Shown one piece after another: positions 23,766 to 32,997 of a stretch of 35,525 bases of DNA. The DNA is from JAAYYM01 sp964483395 (GTDB taxonomy: Bacteria; Bacillota; Clostridia; Lachnospirales; Lachnospiraceae): positions 1-35,525 of the forward strand of contig CAZABT010000018.1 of the NCBI GenBank assembly GCA_964483395.1. The letters run 5' to 3'. The notes below the pieces were generated by a model. It was not told the DNA's origin, made no database searches, and was given only the letters and a program-made list of their open reading frames with translations. Both the position numbers and the translations under genes were made by a program. Position 1 is the first letter of the stretch. Each line of letters opens with the position of its first letter.

Positions 23766-25880
23766 TTAATATTTTCTGCGCCTTGCCCAGATGATGATGC
23801 CTGAAACAAGCAGTCCAACCGGGAGGAGGAACAATGTGATCAAGCCCCAGAGATAAAAGCTGGATCTCGGTACGGTCAAGGATTCAAGCTGATAATCCTT
23901 GGCAGGGATGGATATGGTGACCTCATGCTCAACCATATTGCTGACAGCATTCATGAGAAGCTCATAGTTTGCACCGGCTACGGTAGCATTCACCTCATCC
24001 TGCAGCAGATTTTCCGTGGTCAGGTACAGAATTCTTGTTTCCTGTTCGCCGACCGGCTCTGTTGCAAAGACTCCGACTGCAAACGGGCCGTCTATGTCAC
24101 CGTCTTCCTTTTCGTAGGTGCTCATATTGGAAGGATCGGTCTTTAGGTAGGCCTGATCAGAGGTGGTTAGGATTCTGTTGATGGTCAATGTATCACGAGG
24201 ATTTTCGTCGGTCGTAATTCCCTGTGCATAAGGCATAAATATATATCTGTTATTGCCATACAGCGAAGAGGTGATCGCGCCGCCTGATATTTCAGGCAGA
24301 AGGTAATACGGATTCTGGTGATAATGTGCAGGATCACCTTCTACTACGATACCGTCAGCCAGATGAATGCCATAGGCATCCCAAATGGAATCAAAGTTCG
24401 GCATGTCGGTCTCGTTCCATGAATTGATGACAATTGCATGTCCGCCTGCTTCCAGATAGGTCAGCAGTTTCTCGGCATCCTCTTTGGTATAGTCCGTGGT
24501 AGGAGCGGCCACGAAGACACATGCAGCATCTTCAGGTATGACATCATAATCAAACAGATTGATGGTCTCTGTTTCAATATTTTCCTTTTCGATCTGTGAG
24601 GTCAGGCCGGCAGGCAGATCCAGTTCATTGTGTCCGGCAATGACATACATTTTAGACAGAGAATCGCTGGTGACAAAATCAATGGCACTGGTCAGCTGAC
24701 CTTCTGCATCATAACCGGTTACATTCTGCTGATAAGTCGAATAGTCGATTTCTGTTACAAACAGACTGTTGTAATCGATGGTCTTGTACCGTTTGGCACT
24801 TTCTACGATGATGCTGTTGCCGGTCAACTCGCCGTCTATATAGCTGCTCGCAAAGTTCGGATATAAAGAAGGATCTTTGTACTCGATCTTGATATGTGAG
24901 GAGTTGTCGGCATATTGATTTAAGGTTCTTGCAATGGTTTCATCCTGTGTTGACTCGGATGCCGTTACATAGAGCGTAATATCCTCATCCAGTGCTTTTA
25001 GAATATCCTTCGTCTGATCTGAAATGTTGTAAAGCTGTTCCTTTGTCACATCAAATACAGTATAACTGTCAGGGATCAGACCAACTCCGTAATTGGCAAG
25101 TACGGCAACTGCGGTTACGGCAATGATCAGACCGGTGCTGAAGGCTCCGCGCTTGATACGTTTTGTGACAACACTCCATCGTTTTTTCTGTACGACCTGA
25201 TAGGTAAAGAACAGAAATAATATGACCAGAGTGATCAAATAAAGAGTGTCCTTCAGACTGAGGGAACCGCTGAAGTAGCTTGTAATATGTGAGGAAATAT
25301 CATAGCAGTGCAATATTTTGGTGAAAATATTTTCGGACGTAAACAGCAGCCCTGTGATACCCTGCATCATATAGCCGATGAACAGCATGACCAGTGTCAG
25401 GATGGCAGCGACAATCTGATTATCGGTAATGGAGGACATAAACATACCTATGGCAAGGCAGGCAGCCCCAAATAGTGCAACCCCAAAGATTGCCGTATAG
25501 GTCTCAGCCATTGGAACAGAACCGAAGGTCAGCAGAATGAGCGGATACAGGCACATGATTGCGAGCGGAATCAGAAATGTTGTAAGCAGTGACAGGTATT
25601 TTCCAACAATGATCTTTCCGATGGAAACAGGTGCGGTATAGAGCAGCTGATCTGTGTTCTGCTTTTTATCTTCCGTCATAATGCGCATGGTCAGAATCGG
25701 AATGACCAGCATGGTTATAAAAACAATGGAGGACAGGGTATAAGCAAAATAGGGATAGCCACTGCCCAAATTGACTGCCAGAAAGTACAGTCCAGTGAAA
25801 AACATGATAACTGCCATGAATACATATCCAATGACAGAGTGAAATATCGAACGGAGTTCTCTTTTATAAATTGCCAGCAT
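23766..25880 (-). CDS. ABC permease fused to a GldG-like auxiliary domain
   Basis: A 704-residue fusion. Residues 1 to about 232 form an ABC-2 permease like GldF, with about six helices and MRIMTEDKKQNTDQLLYTAPVS in the cytoplasmic loop. A further helix at about 247-268 leads to a large extracellular part (about 270-665) similar to the GldG/ABC_transp_aux domain (VFDVTKEQLYNISDQTKDIL, ITLYVTASES). A final helix is at about 673-697. In Bacteroidetes GldF and GldG belong to gliding and secretion machinery; in this Gram-positive background the substrate is unknown. The start overlaps the ATPase gene by 17 nt, so they form one transporter. Confidence 0.88.
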   Translation of the reverse strand: MLAIYKRELRSIFHSVIGYVFMAVIMFFTGLYFLAVNLGSGYPYFAYTLSSIVFITMLVIPILTMRIMTEDKKQNTDQLLYTAPVSIGKIIVGKYLSLLTTFLIPLAIMCLYPLILLTFGSVPMAETYTAIFGVALFGAACLAIGMFMSSITDNQIVAAILTLVMLFIGYMMQGITGLLFTSENIFTKILHCYDISSHITSYFSGSLSLKDTLYLITLVILFLFFTYQVVQKKRWSVVTKRIKRGAFSTGLIIAVTAVAVLANYGVGLIPDSYTVFDVTKEQLYNISDQTKDILKALDEDITLYVTASESTQDETIARTLNQYADNSSHIKIEYKDPSLYPNFASSYIDGELTGNSIIVESAKRYKTIDYNSLFVTEIDYSTYQQNVTGYDAEGQLTSAIDFVTSDSLSKMYVIAGHNELDLPAGLTSQIEKENIETETINLFDYDVIPEDAACVFVAAPTTDYTKEDAEKLLTYLEAGGHAIVINSWNETDMPNFDSIWDAYGIHLADGIVVEGDPAHYHQNPYYLLPEISGGAITSSLYGNNRYIFMPYAQGITTDENPRDTLTINRILTTSDQAYLKTDPSNMSTYEKEDGDIDGPFAVGVFATEPVGEQETRILYLTTENLLQDEVNATVAGANYELLMNAVSNMVEHEVTISIPAKDYQLESLTVPRSSFYLWGLITLFLLPVGLLVSGIIIWARRRKY

Positions 25881-26940
25881 GATCGGTTGCCTCCTCTGTC
25901 TTTTGTTCTTTTTCTTCCGTAATTACAGTATTGGAATCGGAAACGGGTTCTGCTTCTGTTACTGCTTCCGTCTCAGGTACATAATCTGTGGAGGTCAGTT
26001 CCAGGAAAACATCTTCAAGTGAAGCATGAGTGGTCTTCATTTCATGAATCGGCATCCGAGCCTCTGCAAGTGCATAGAACATGGCTTCCTCAATCTCTGC
26101 GATAGCATTTTCAGAGCGGTCTGCAAGGCTGACGGAAACCTGACATAAAGAGGAATCCGGTTTCGCGGCTACGGAAAAGTCTTCGATCTGCTCCAGCTTT
26201 TGCAGGATAGAATAGATGTCTGATTCGGTACCCTTTACCAGTAAGGAGATGGAATGATTTCCTTTTAGCAGTTTAGCAAGATTTTCAGGTGTATCATTGG
26301 CTACAAGATGTCCTTTGCTCATGATCAATATCTGGTCGCATACAGCACTGACCTCAGACAGAATGTGAGAACTCAGAATAATGGTATGGCTTTCGCCGAG
26401 CTTTTTGATCAGATCACGAATTTCAATGATCTGTTTCGGGTCGAGTCCAACGGTAGGCTCATCTAAGATAATGATTTCAGGGTAACCGAGGATTGCCTGT
26501 GCCAATCCGATTCTCTGCCGATATCCTTTGGAAAGATTGCGAATCAGGCGCCCGCTGACGTCAGCAACACCAGTCATTTCCATGGCTTCCTGTATCATCG
26601 CAGCACGGGAGGCTTTGTTCAGCTTCTTTAAATCTGCTACAAATTTCATATATTCCAAAACAGTCATATCCTGATAAAGCGGCGGCAGCTCCGGTAAGTA
26701 ACCGATGTTCTCCTTGGCTTTTTCCGGTTCTTTGAATATATCATGTCCATTGATGGTGACGGTGCCCTCCGTAGCACACAGATACCCTGTAATGATATTC
26801 ATGGTTGTGGATTTACCGGCACCGTTTGGACCGAGAAAACCATAAATTTGTCCTTTTTCCACGCGGAAGCTCAAATCCTTTACAGCTTCATGCTTCCCGT
26901 ATTTTTTTGTGAGATTGCTTACTTCAATCAATGATTTCAC
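25864..26940 (-). CDS. ABC transporter ATP-binding protein (GldA-like)
   Basis: A 358-residue ABC ATPase with Walker A GPNGAGKST (37-45), signature LSKGYRQR, Walker B IIILDEPTVGLDP and the switch motif SSHILSE, all intact. After the nucleotide-binding domain (about 1-230) comes a C-terminal regulatory region, and the last 40 residues are rich in Glu, Thr and Val, with no known fold. AAAGGGTG precedes the start on the minus strand. It powers the fused permease encoded directly downstream. The pair is divergent from the beta-mannosidase gene. Confidence 0.92.
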   Translation of the reverse strand: MKSLIEVSNLTKKYGKHEAVKDLSFRVEKGQIYGFLGPNGAGKSTTMNIITGYLCATEGTVTINGHDIFKEPEKAKENIGYLPELPPLYQDMTVLEYMKFVADLKKLNKASRAAMIQEAMEMTGVADVSGRLIRNLSKGYRQRIGLAQAILGYPEIIILDEPTVGLDPKQIIEIRDLIKKLGESHTIILSSHILSEVSAVCDQILIMSKGHLVANDTPENLAKLLKGNHSISLLVKGTESDIYSILQKLEQIEDFSVAAKPDSSLCQVSVSLADRSENAIAEIEEAMFYALAEARMPIHEMKTTHASLEDVFLELTSTDYVPETEAVTEAEPVSDSNTVITEEKEQKTEEATDHAGNL

Positions 26941-27063
26941 CCTTTCATGCTGAATTTTAACACTTCTAGACTATATTAAACATTTGTGATGAGAATTGCA
27001 AATTTCTGTGAAAAATGTGTGAATTTATAGTTGGCAAGAGGATATGGAAAGGTAAGGTTTTTG

Positions 27064-27080
27064 TGTGAAACCGATTGACA
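27064..27080. promoter_or_regulatory. Candidate LacI-type operator at the beta-mannosidase promoter
   Basis: TGTGAAACCGATTGACA matches its own reverse complement at 12 of 17 positions, keeping TGT.AA.C and G.TT.ACA. It overlaps the -35 hexamer. The LacI-type gene at 29684 is a natural candidate for binding. The odd centre is not the classical one, so confidence is modest. Confidence 0.35.
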
Positions 27081-27103
27081 AACGCTATAGATTAAAATAT
27101 AGT
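27075..27103 (+). promoter_or_regulatory. Promoter of the beta-mannosidase operon
   Basis: TTGACA (27075-27080), a 17-bp spacer and TATAGT (27098-27103). Downstream, GTTAA recurs every 10 bp at 27102, 27112 and 27122. The 204-bp divergent region also serves the minus-strand ABC genes, whose promoter I could not place with confidence. Confidence 0.75.
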
Positions 27104-27144
27104 TAAAACAGGTTAAAAAGAGTTAATACGAGAGGACAAACAGG

Positions 27145-29637
27145 ATGATATATCAGACATTGAACGGCAATTGGGTCATGAATGAAAAGGGCACGGAAAA
27201 GTATTTTGATGCGGCGATTCCGGGGTCTGTCATGTCTACACTCATTTTGCAGAGAAGGATTGAGGATCCGTTTTATCGGTTGAATGAATATAAAGCAAGA
27301 GAAATCTCCAGAAAGGACTTTTTCTTTTACAGAGAATTCGAGGTGCTGCCGGAACTTTTTGAGCAGGAAAGAATTCGTCTAGTTTGTGAGGGCATTGATA
27401 CCATTGCAAAGATTTATATCAATGAAATGTATGTGGGCAGGACAAATAACATGCATCGGACGTGGAGTTTTGACGTTAAGAATTTTCTGCGTGCGGGTAT
27501 CAATTTTATCAATATTGAGTTCACCTCACCACTGTCGTACATAGACAGTTATCGCACCGGGCCGGGAAAGGACATTACCTGTATTCCGAGCGGCTGCATG
27601 AAGGGAAACCAGTTTATCCGGAAGGCACATTGCATGTTTGGATGGGATTGGGGTGCACAGATACCGGATATGGGTATTTGGAGAGACATCAATCTGGTCG
27701 GCTATTCTCTGGTGCGTCTGAAGGATGTGGAAATCCTGCAGCATCATGAGGAGGATAAGGTCGGAATCGAAATCAATGTGGAAACTGAAACCTTTCGTAA
27801 GGCCAATTATGTGATTCATGCAGAATTGGAGACTCCGGAAAGAAGAATTCTGGCAACCAGCCAGACGATAGAGAAAAACGATGCACATCTTTATATTGAG
27901 GTGGACAATCCAAAGCTGTGGTGGCCGAATGGCTTTGGAGCACACCCGCTGTATACGCTGACTGTATTTGCCTTTGACGAAAGCGGCAATCAGTGGGATG
28001 CCAAGTCCTATCGTATCGGCTTGCGGACACTGACTGTCAGCATGGAGCATGATGAATGGGGCTCTGAATTTGCATTTATGTGCAACGGAGTCAAGTTCTT
28101 TGCCATGGGAGCGGATTATATTCCGGAGGATACGATCTATTCATTTATTACAAAGAAGAAAATTGATTATCTGCTAAAGGCGTGTATCCGTTCTAATTTT
28201 AATATGCTTCGTGTATGGGGCGGCGGTTATTATCCCTCCGATGATTTCTACGATCTGTGTGATGAGTATGGAATCGTTGTATGGCAGGATCTGATGTTTG
28301 CATGTAATGTATATGATGTGACAGATGATTTTTCTAAGAACATTGCAGCTGAGGCGACAGACAATGTGAAGCGTCTGCGGCATCATGCATCGCTTGGTCT
28401 GTGGTGCGGAAATAATGAGATCGAGAGCGGCTGGGATCACTGGCCGGAGATCATGCATCATTCAGAAGCATTGAAGAAGGATTATATTAAACAGTTTGAA
28501 GAAATATTACCAAAGGCAGTGCTGGCTGCGGACAAGCAGCGTATCTACTGGCCATCCTCTCCGTCCTCAGGGGGTCATTTTGATCATCCGGATGATGAGA
28601 ACAGAGGAGACTGTCACTATTGGGCAGTGTGGCACGGGCAACTGCCGTTCAGCGATTATGGCAATCACTATTTCCGATTCTGTTCGGAATTCGGATTCCA
28701 GTCATTTCCTTCGATTAAGACGATCAAGACTTTTACGGAGGAAGGTGACCGAAATATCTTTTCTAAGGTGATGGAAAGCCATCAAAAGAATGAGTCGGCA
28801 AATGGAAAGCTGCTATATTATTTATCTGAGAATTTTCTGTATCCGCAGAACTTTGAGGATTTGCTGTATGTGACTCAGATTTTGCAGGGAATTGCCGTGA
28901 AATATGGTGTAGAGCATTTCAGACGTAACAGGGGACGCTGCATGGGAGCACTTTATTGGCAGCTGAACGACAGCTGGCCGGTTGCATCCTGGGCAAGTAT
29001 TGATTATTTTGGACGTTGGAAGCCGCTGCAGTATATGGCTGCAGGATTTTTCGCTCCGGTGGCTGGCTCTATAGTGCGTAAGGGTACCATCGTTTCTGTA
29101 TATGTGGCAAATGAGACAAGGAAGCCGCAGAAGCGCAAGGTAGTGCTGAAGCTGCAGACCATGAACTTTGTGGTGCAGTTTGAAGAAACCTTTGAAATCG
29201 AGGTAGACCCTCTGAAATCAGAATGTGTATGTGAAATTGATTTTGCGGAATTGATCGAGGACAGAGAGGATTCTGTTTTCGCAGAGGCATCCTTTGAAGA
29301 TGAGGATGGTAAGGTGACGGAAGAAATAGAAACGTTCGTTCCATACAAGCATCTTCAGCTTGAGAAGACTTCAATTTCCTACTCTATTATAGAGGTGACG
29401 GACGAATATGTGATTCGTATGGTGAGCAGCTCACTGGTCTTGTTTGTAGAACTGGATTTGAAACAGGCAGACGGTATATTCAGTGAGAATTATTTCAATC
29501 TGTCCAGTAAGCGGGAAAAGGTCATTACCTTAAAGAAGGCGGAGATACGCTATCCAACGCTGGATGCACAGCCGATACAGAGTGGCTGGGATCTGGAGCA
29601 GCAGTTGGTGATTCGTTCCTTGAGCGATACCTATTAG
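27145..29637 (+). CDS. Beta-mannosidase, glycoside hydrolase family 2
   Basis: Cleaves terminal beta-mannose residues, as from manno-oligosaccharides or N-glycan cores. The 830-residue protein has the GH2 layout: an N-terminal sugar-binding jelly roll, an immunoglobulin-like domain, the catalytic barrel and C-terminal beta domains. The acid/base is Glu425 in LGLWCGNNE and the nucleophile Glu515 in CSEFGFQS; both motifs are typical of beta-mannosidases. CMFGWDWGAQIPDMGIWR is also characteristic. No signal peptide is present, so it acts in the cytoplasm on imported oligosaccharides, although no sugar transporter is encoded here. AGAGGA precedes the ATG by about 8 nt. The LacI-type gene follows after 46 nt. 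Confidence 0.93.
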   Translation: MIYQTLNGNWVMNEKGTEKYFDAAIPGSVMSTLILQRRIEDPFYRLNEYKAREISRKDFFFYREFEVLPELFEQERIRLVCEGIDTIAKIYINEMYVGRTNNMHRTWSFDVKNFLRAGINFINIEFTSPLSYIDSYRTGPGKDITCIPSGCMKGNQFIRKAHCMFGWDWGAQIPDMGIWRDINLVGYSLVRLKDVEILQHHEEDKVGIEINVETETFRKANYVIHAELETPERRILATSQTIEKNDAHLYIEVDNPKLWWPNGFGAHPLYTLTVFAFDESGNQWDAKSYRIGLRTLTVSMEHDEWGSEFAFMCNGVKFFAMGADYIPEDTIYSFITKKKIDYLLKACIRSNFNMLRVWGGGYYPSDDFYDLCDEYGIVVWQDLMFACNVYDVTDDFSKNIAAEATDNVKRLRHHASLGLWCGNNEIESGWDHWPEIMHHSEALKKDYIKQFEEILPKAVLAADKQRIYWPSSPSSGGHFDHPDDENRGDCHYWAVWHGQLPFSDYGNHYFRFCSEFGFQSFPSIKTIKTFTEEGDRNIFSKVMESHQKNESANGKLLYYLSENFLYPQNFEDLLYVTQILQGIAVKYGVEHFRRNRGRCMGALYWQLNDSWPVASWASIDYFGRWKPLQYMAAGFFAPVAGSIVRKGTIVSVYVANETRKPQKRKVVLKLQTMNFVVQFEETFEIEVDPLKSECVCEIDFAELIEDREDSVFAEASFEDEDGKVTEEIETFVPYKHLQLEKTSISYSIIEVTDEYVIRMVSSSLVLFVELDLKQADGIFSENYFNLSSKREKVITLKKAEIRYPTLDAQPIQSGWDLEQQLVIRSLSDTY

Positions 29638-29683
29638 GAGCGGCCGGGGACATAAAGTATAGACAGAAGAGGAAAACAGATAA

Positions 29684-30691
29684 ATGGCAAAAACAGTGAA
29701 ACTGGCCGACATTGCCAAGGTTGTGGGAGTCAGCACCGTGTCGGTGTCCAAGGCTCTTGCAGGCAAGGGCGGCGTCAGTGAGGAAATGAAGGAACGAATC
29801 AAACAGACAGCGGAGGAGTTGGGTTATGTATCTCCTTCCGTAGTGAAACAAAGCAGAGCCGGCGGAACCGGAAACATAGGGGTATTGCTGCCGCAGCGTT
29901 TTGTTGGAAACAATTCATTTTATTGGAGTCTGTATGAGCATTTGGTCAATGTTCTATCCTGCAGAGGATATTACGGGATTTTAGAACTGATCTCTATTGA
30001 AGACGAGAAAAACTGCATCTTTCCCAATATGATACTGGATCATAAGGTAGATGGTGTGATTGTATTGGGACAGGCAGATAATCCATACACAGAGTTGATT
30101 GCAGAAAATGGAACTGTTCCAGTCATCTTTTTGGATTATTATCTCGGAAAATCAGAATACGATACCGTTATTTCTGACGGCTTCCATGGAATGTATCAGC
30201 TTACGAATTATCTGTTGGAGATGGGACATACCAAGATTGGATTTGTTGGGACAATTCTATCTACCAGTTCCATTACAGATCGATATCTGGGGTATTTGAA
30301 GGCCATGATGGAAAAGGGACTGTCACCGCGTCCGGAGTGGATCATCCCGGACAGAGAAGATGGTGACGGGGCTTTGCTGGATATGATACTGCCGGAGGAA
30401 CTGCCGACTGCATTTGCCTGCAACTGTGACGTGGTAGCCTATCGACTGGTGAATAAGCTGAAGACAAGAGGACTGGAAGTGCCTAAGGACATATCGGTAG
30501 TAGGTTATGATAACTATTCACTGGAGGAAACAACTCAGGAAGCGATTACAACCTATGAAGTCGGTATGCAGCGTATGGCAGAAACCTGTATTAAAACGTT
30601 GCTCAAGAAAATCTGCGGAGAGCGGTATTACAAAGGCGTGCAGGTGGTGACCGGTCACATCATCTATAAGAAAAGTGTACGGAGGGTATGA
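29684..30691 (+). CDS. LacI family transcriptional regulator
   Basis: A 335-residue repressor or activator. The HTH is at residues about 5-26 (VKLADIAKVVGVSTVSVSKAL), followed by the hinge helix region and a periplasmic-binding-protein-like sensor domain (DGVIVLGQADNPYTELI, VIFLDYYLG, KDISVVGYDN). The family responds to sugars, so it most likely controls the beta-mannosidase just upstream, probably through the near-palindrome at 27064-27080. AGAGGAAAA precedes the start. The DUF4250 gene begins one nucleotide after its stop, so the three genes appear to be one transcript. Confidence 0.92.
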   Translation: MAKTVKLADIAKVVGVSTVSVSKALAGKGGVSEEMKERIKQTAEELGYVSPSVVKQSRAGGTGNIGVLLPQRFVGNNSFYWSLYEHLVNVLSCRGYYGILELISIEDEKNCIFPNMILDHKVDGVIVLGQADNPYTELIAENGTVPVIFLDYYLGKSEYDTVISDGFHGMYQLTNYLLEMGHTKIGFVGTILSTSSITDRYLGYLKAMMEKGLSPRPEWIIPDREDGDGALLDMILPEELPTAFACNCDVVAYRLVNKLKTRGLEVPKDISVVGYDNYSLEETTQEAITTYEVGMQRMAETCIKTLLKKICGERYYKGVQVVTGHIIYKKSVRRV

Positions 30692-30692
30692 C

Positions 30693-30866
30693 ATGATACC
30701 AGAGGATCCGGTGATGCTGTTGAGCTTCACAAATCTGAAATTACGTGATTATTATGACAGTCTGGATGCGATGTGTGAGGATTTGGAGATTAACCAGGAA
30801 GAGCTTTGCAAGAAGCTGGATTCGATCAACTATCATTATGATCAGGAAAAGAGGAAATTTGTTTAG
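30693..30866 (+). CDS. DUF4250 small protein
   Basis: A 57-residue soluble protein beginning MIPEDPVMLLSFTNLKLRDYY, which I recognise as the DUF4250 pattern. Its function is unknown. It has a helical, acidic middle (SLDAMCEDLEINQEELCKKL) and ends in YHYDQEKRKFV. GGAGGG (30681-30686) gives the start at ATG 30693; an earlier in-frame ATG at 30675 lies inside the LacI-type gene and lacks a binding site. The 1-nt gap to the LacI-type stop suggests translational coupling. Confidence 0.75.
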   Translation: MIPEDPVMLLSFTNLKLRDYYDSLDAMCEDLEINQEELCKKLDSINYHYDQEKRKFV

Positions 30867-30939
30867 CATTTCTCTGCAATTTTCACGGCTTCGGGGCATA
30901 TATTGAACAGAGTATCCCATAAAATGAGGTGCAGGTGTG

Positions 30940-31653
30940 ATGCGGAGGGGATGTATCGTACTTCTGATTGCAAATATGCTGCTTGGAATATGGTTGGTTT
31001 GGGAAAATGCAAAGGGCGGAAGTGAGCGCGTTACCGTTTTCCATAGTGATGCAGCACAGCCGGAGGATGTGGCGGCGAGAGATGCATATGCCGAAACAAA
31101 GCCGAAGGTAGCAGTCACCTATGATGATGGTCCGCATCCGGTGTATACTGATCAGATATTGGATGTTTTGAAGAACAAGGGGGCGAAAGCCACCTTTTTT
31201 GTGATTGGGAAAAATGTTGAACAGCGGACTGAGGTGCTTCAAAGAATGCAGGAGGAGGGACATTTGATCTGCAACCATACTTATGATCACATAGATCTGA
31301 GCAAACTTGCGCCGACAGATGCCTGCCTGCAGTTATGCAAAACATCAGATGCCATAGAACGGGCAACCGGAGTCAGGCCGATGTTCTTCCGTCCGCCGTT
31401 TGGAGAATGGAAAACGATTTTGAGTGACTGCACGGATATGCTGCCGGTTATGTGGACTTTGGATACACTGGATTGGAAGACGCAGAACAGTATGAATTCC
31501 TATCAGAAAGTGGTGGATAATGTGAAGGAAAATGATATAATATTAATGCATGATTATTATGCAGAAACAGTAACGGCAACAGAATATATTGTGGATTATC
31601 TGCTGACAGAGGGCTATGACCTTGTTACAGTAGATGAATTGCTATTGGAGTAG
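30940..31653 (+). CDS. Membrane-anchored polysaccharide deacetylase (NodB domain)
   Basis: A 237-residue protein with an N-terminal signal anchor (residues 5-21), so the catalytic domain faces outside. NodB motifs are complete: TYDDGPHP with catalytic Asp62 and metal ligand Asp63, NHTYDH with His113 and His117, RPPFGEW (151-157), WTLDTLDW (172-179) and LMHDY with His204. It should remove acetyl groups from peptidoglycan or another cell-surface glycan. GTG 30937 and ATG 30940 are adjacent; ATG is preferred, with TGAGGTG (30925-30931) 8 nt upstream. It is followed by rarA after 4 nt. Confidence 0.88.
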   Translation: MRRGCIVLLIANMLLGIWLVWENAKGGSERVTVFHSDAAQPEDVAARDAYAETKPKVAVTYDDGPHPVYTDQILDVLKNKGAKATFFVIGKNVEQRTEVLQRMQEEGHLICNHTYDHIDLSKLAPTDACLQLCKTSDAIERATGVRPMFFRPPFGEWKTILSDCTDMLPVMWTLDTLDWKTQNSMNSYQKVVDNVKENDIILMHDYYAETVTATEYIVDYLLTEGYDLVTVDELLLE

Positions 31654-31657
31654 TGTG

Positions 31658-32986
31658 ATGGACTTATTTGATTACGTCAGAGAAAATAATATGGAAAAGG
31701 ATTCTCCTCTTGCTGCAAGGCTGCGGCCTGCCAAACTGGAGGAGATTGTCGGACAGCAGCATATTCTTGGTAAGGACAAGCTGCTCTATCGTGCCATCAA
31801 GGCAGATAAGCTCAGTTCACTCATCTTTTATGGACCGCCGGGGACAGGCAAGACGACGATTGCCAAGGTGATTGCCAATACAACCAGTGCTGAGTTTAAG
31901 CAGATCAATGCAACCATAGCGGGCAAGAAGGATATGGAGGTGGTTGTGGAGCAGGCAAAGCAGACGCTGGGCATGTACGGTAAGAAGACCATTCTTTTTG
32001 TGGATGAGATTCACCGTTTTAATAAGGCACAGCAGGACTATCTGCTGCCTTTTGTAGAGGACGGAACACTTGTATTGATCGGTGCGACAACGGAAAATCC
32101 ATACTTTGAGGTTAATGGAGCTTTGATTTCACGTTCTAATATTTTTGAATTGAAGCCTCTGTCAGCAGAGGATGTCAGAACGATATTGACCAGAGCAGTC
32201 TATGATGAGGAAAAGGGCATGGGTGCTTATCAGGCGGAAATAGATGATGATGCACTGGACTTTCTTGCAGATATTTCAAATGGAGATGCCCGTAATGCCC
32301 TGAATGCGATAGAACTGGGTATTATGACGACCGACAGGTCACAGGACGGTAAGATTCATGTTACGTTAGATGTTGCATCAGAATGTATTCAAAAGAGAGT
32401 CATCCGATATGATAAGACCGGTGATAATCATTATGATACGATTTCAGCCTTTATCAAGAGCATGCGTGGCTCTGATCCGGATGCGGCAGTTTATTATCTG
32501 GCAAAGATGCTGTATGCAGGAGAAAGCGTTACTTTTATAGCACGCCGGATCATGATTTGTGCGTCAGAGGATGTGGGCAATGCAGATCCCATGGCATTGA
32601 CTGTGGCAGTCAGTGCCGCACAGGCCGTAGAACGGATCGGTATGCCGGAGTCTCAGATTATTTTGTCACAGGCGGTGACTTATATTGCCACAGCGCCCAA
32701 GAGCAATGCGGCATGCAATGCGGTTTTTGATGCGACACAGGCGGTCGAAGAGACTAAGAATGTTACAATACCGACGCATCTGCAGGATGCACACTATAAG
32801 GGCGCAGCAAAGCTGGGACATGGTGTGGGTTATGAATATCCCCATCTTTATCCAAAGCATTATGTGAAGCAGCAGTATTTACCCTATGAATTGACCGGGA
32901 AGGAATTCTATCGGCCGTCGGATAACGGATATGAGAAGAAGATTAAAGAGCATATGCAGTGGCTGAAAAAAGAAGCAGCCAAGTAA
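31658..32986 (+). CDS. rarA: Replication-associated recombination protein A
   Basis: RarA (MgsA) is an AAA+ ATPase that acts at stalled replication forks. The 442-residue protein has Walker A GPPGTGKT (59-66), Walker B ILFVDEIHRFN, sensor motif LIGATTENPYFEVN and the C-terminal tetramerisation region (AVYYLAKMLYAGE, GAAKLGHGVGYEYPH). TTGGAG (31644-31649) supports the start at 31658; a longer reading would overlap the deacetylase. It converges on the DUF4364 gene with only 11 nt between and no visible terminator. Confidence 0.93.
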   Translation: MDLFDYVRENNMEKDSPLAARLRPAKLEEIVGQQHILGKDKLLYRAIKADKLSSLIFYGPPGTGKTTIAKVIANTTSAEFKQINATIAGKKDMEVVVEQAKQTLGMYGKKTILFVDEIHRFNKAQQDYLLPFVEDGTLVLIGATTENPYFEVNGALISRSNIFELKPLSAEDVRTILTRAVYDEEKGMGAYQAEIDDDALDFLADISNGDARNALNAIELGIMTTDRSQDGKIHVTLDVASECIQKRVIRYDKTGDNHYDTISAFIKSMRGSDPDAAVYYLAKMLYAGESVTFIARRIMICASEDVGNADPMALTVAVSAAQAVERIGMPESQIILSQAVTYIATAPKSNAACNAVFDATQAVEETKNVTIPTHLQDAHYKGAAKLGHGVGYEYPHLYPKHYVKQQYLPYELTGKEFYRPSDNGYEKKIKEHMQWLKKEAAK

Positions 32987-32997
32987 TCATTTTAGGA

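Noticed and set aside
27066..27080. CcpA catabolite (cre) site at the beta-mannosidase promoter
   Set aside because: TGAAACCGATTGACA is one base too long and misses several consensus positions, so the LacI-type near-palindrome reading is preferred.
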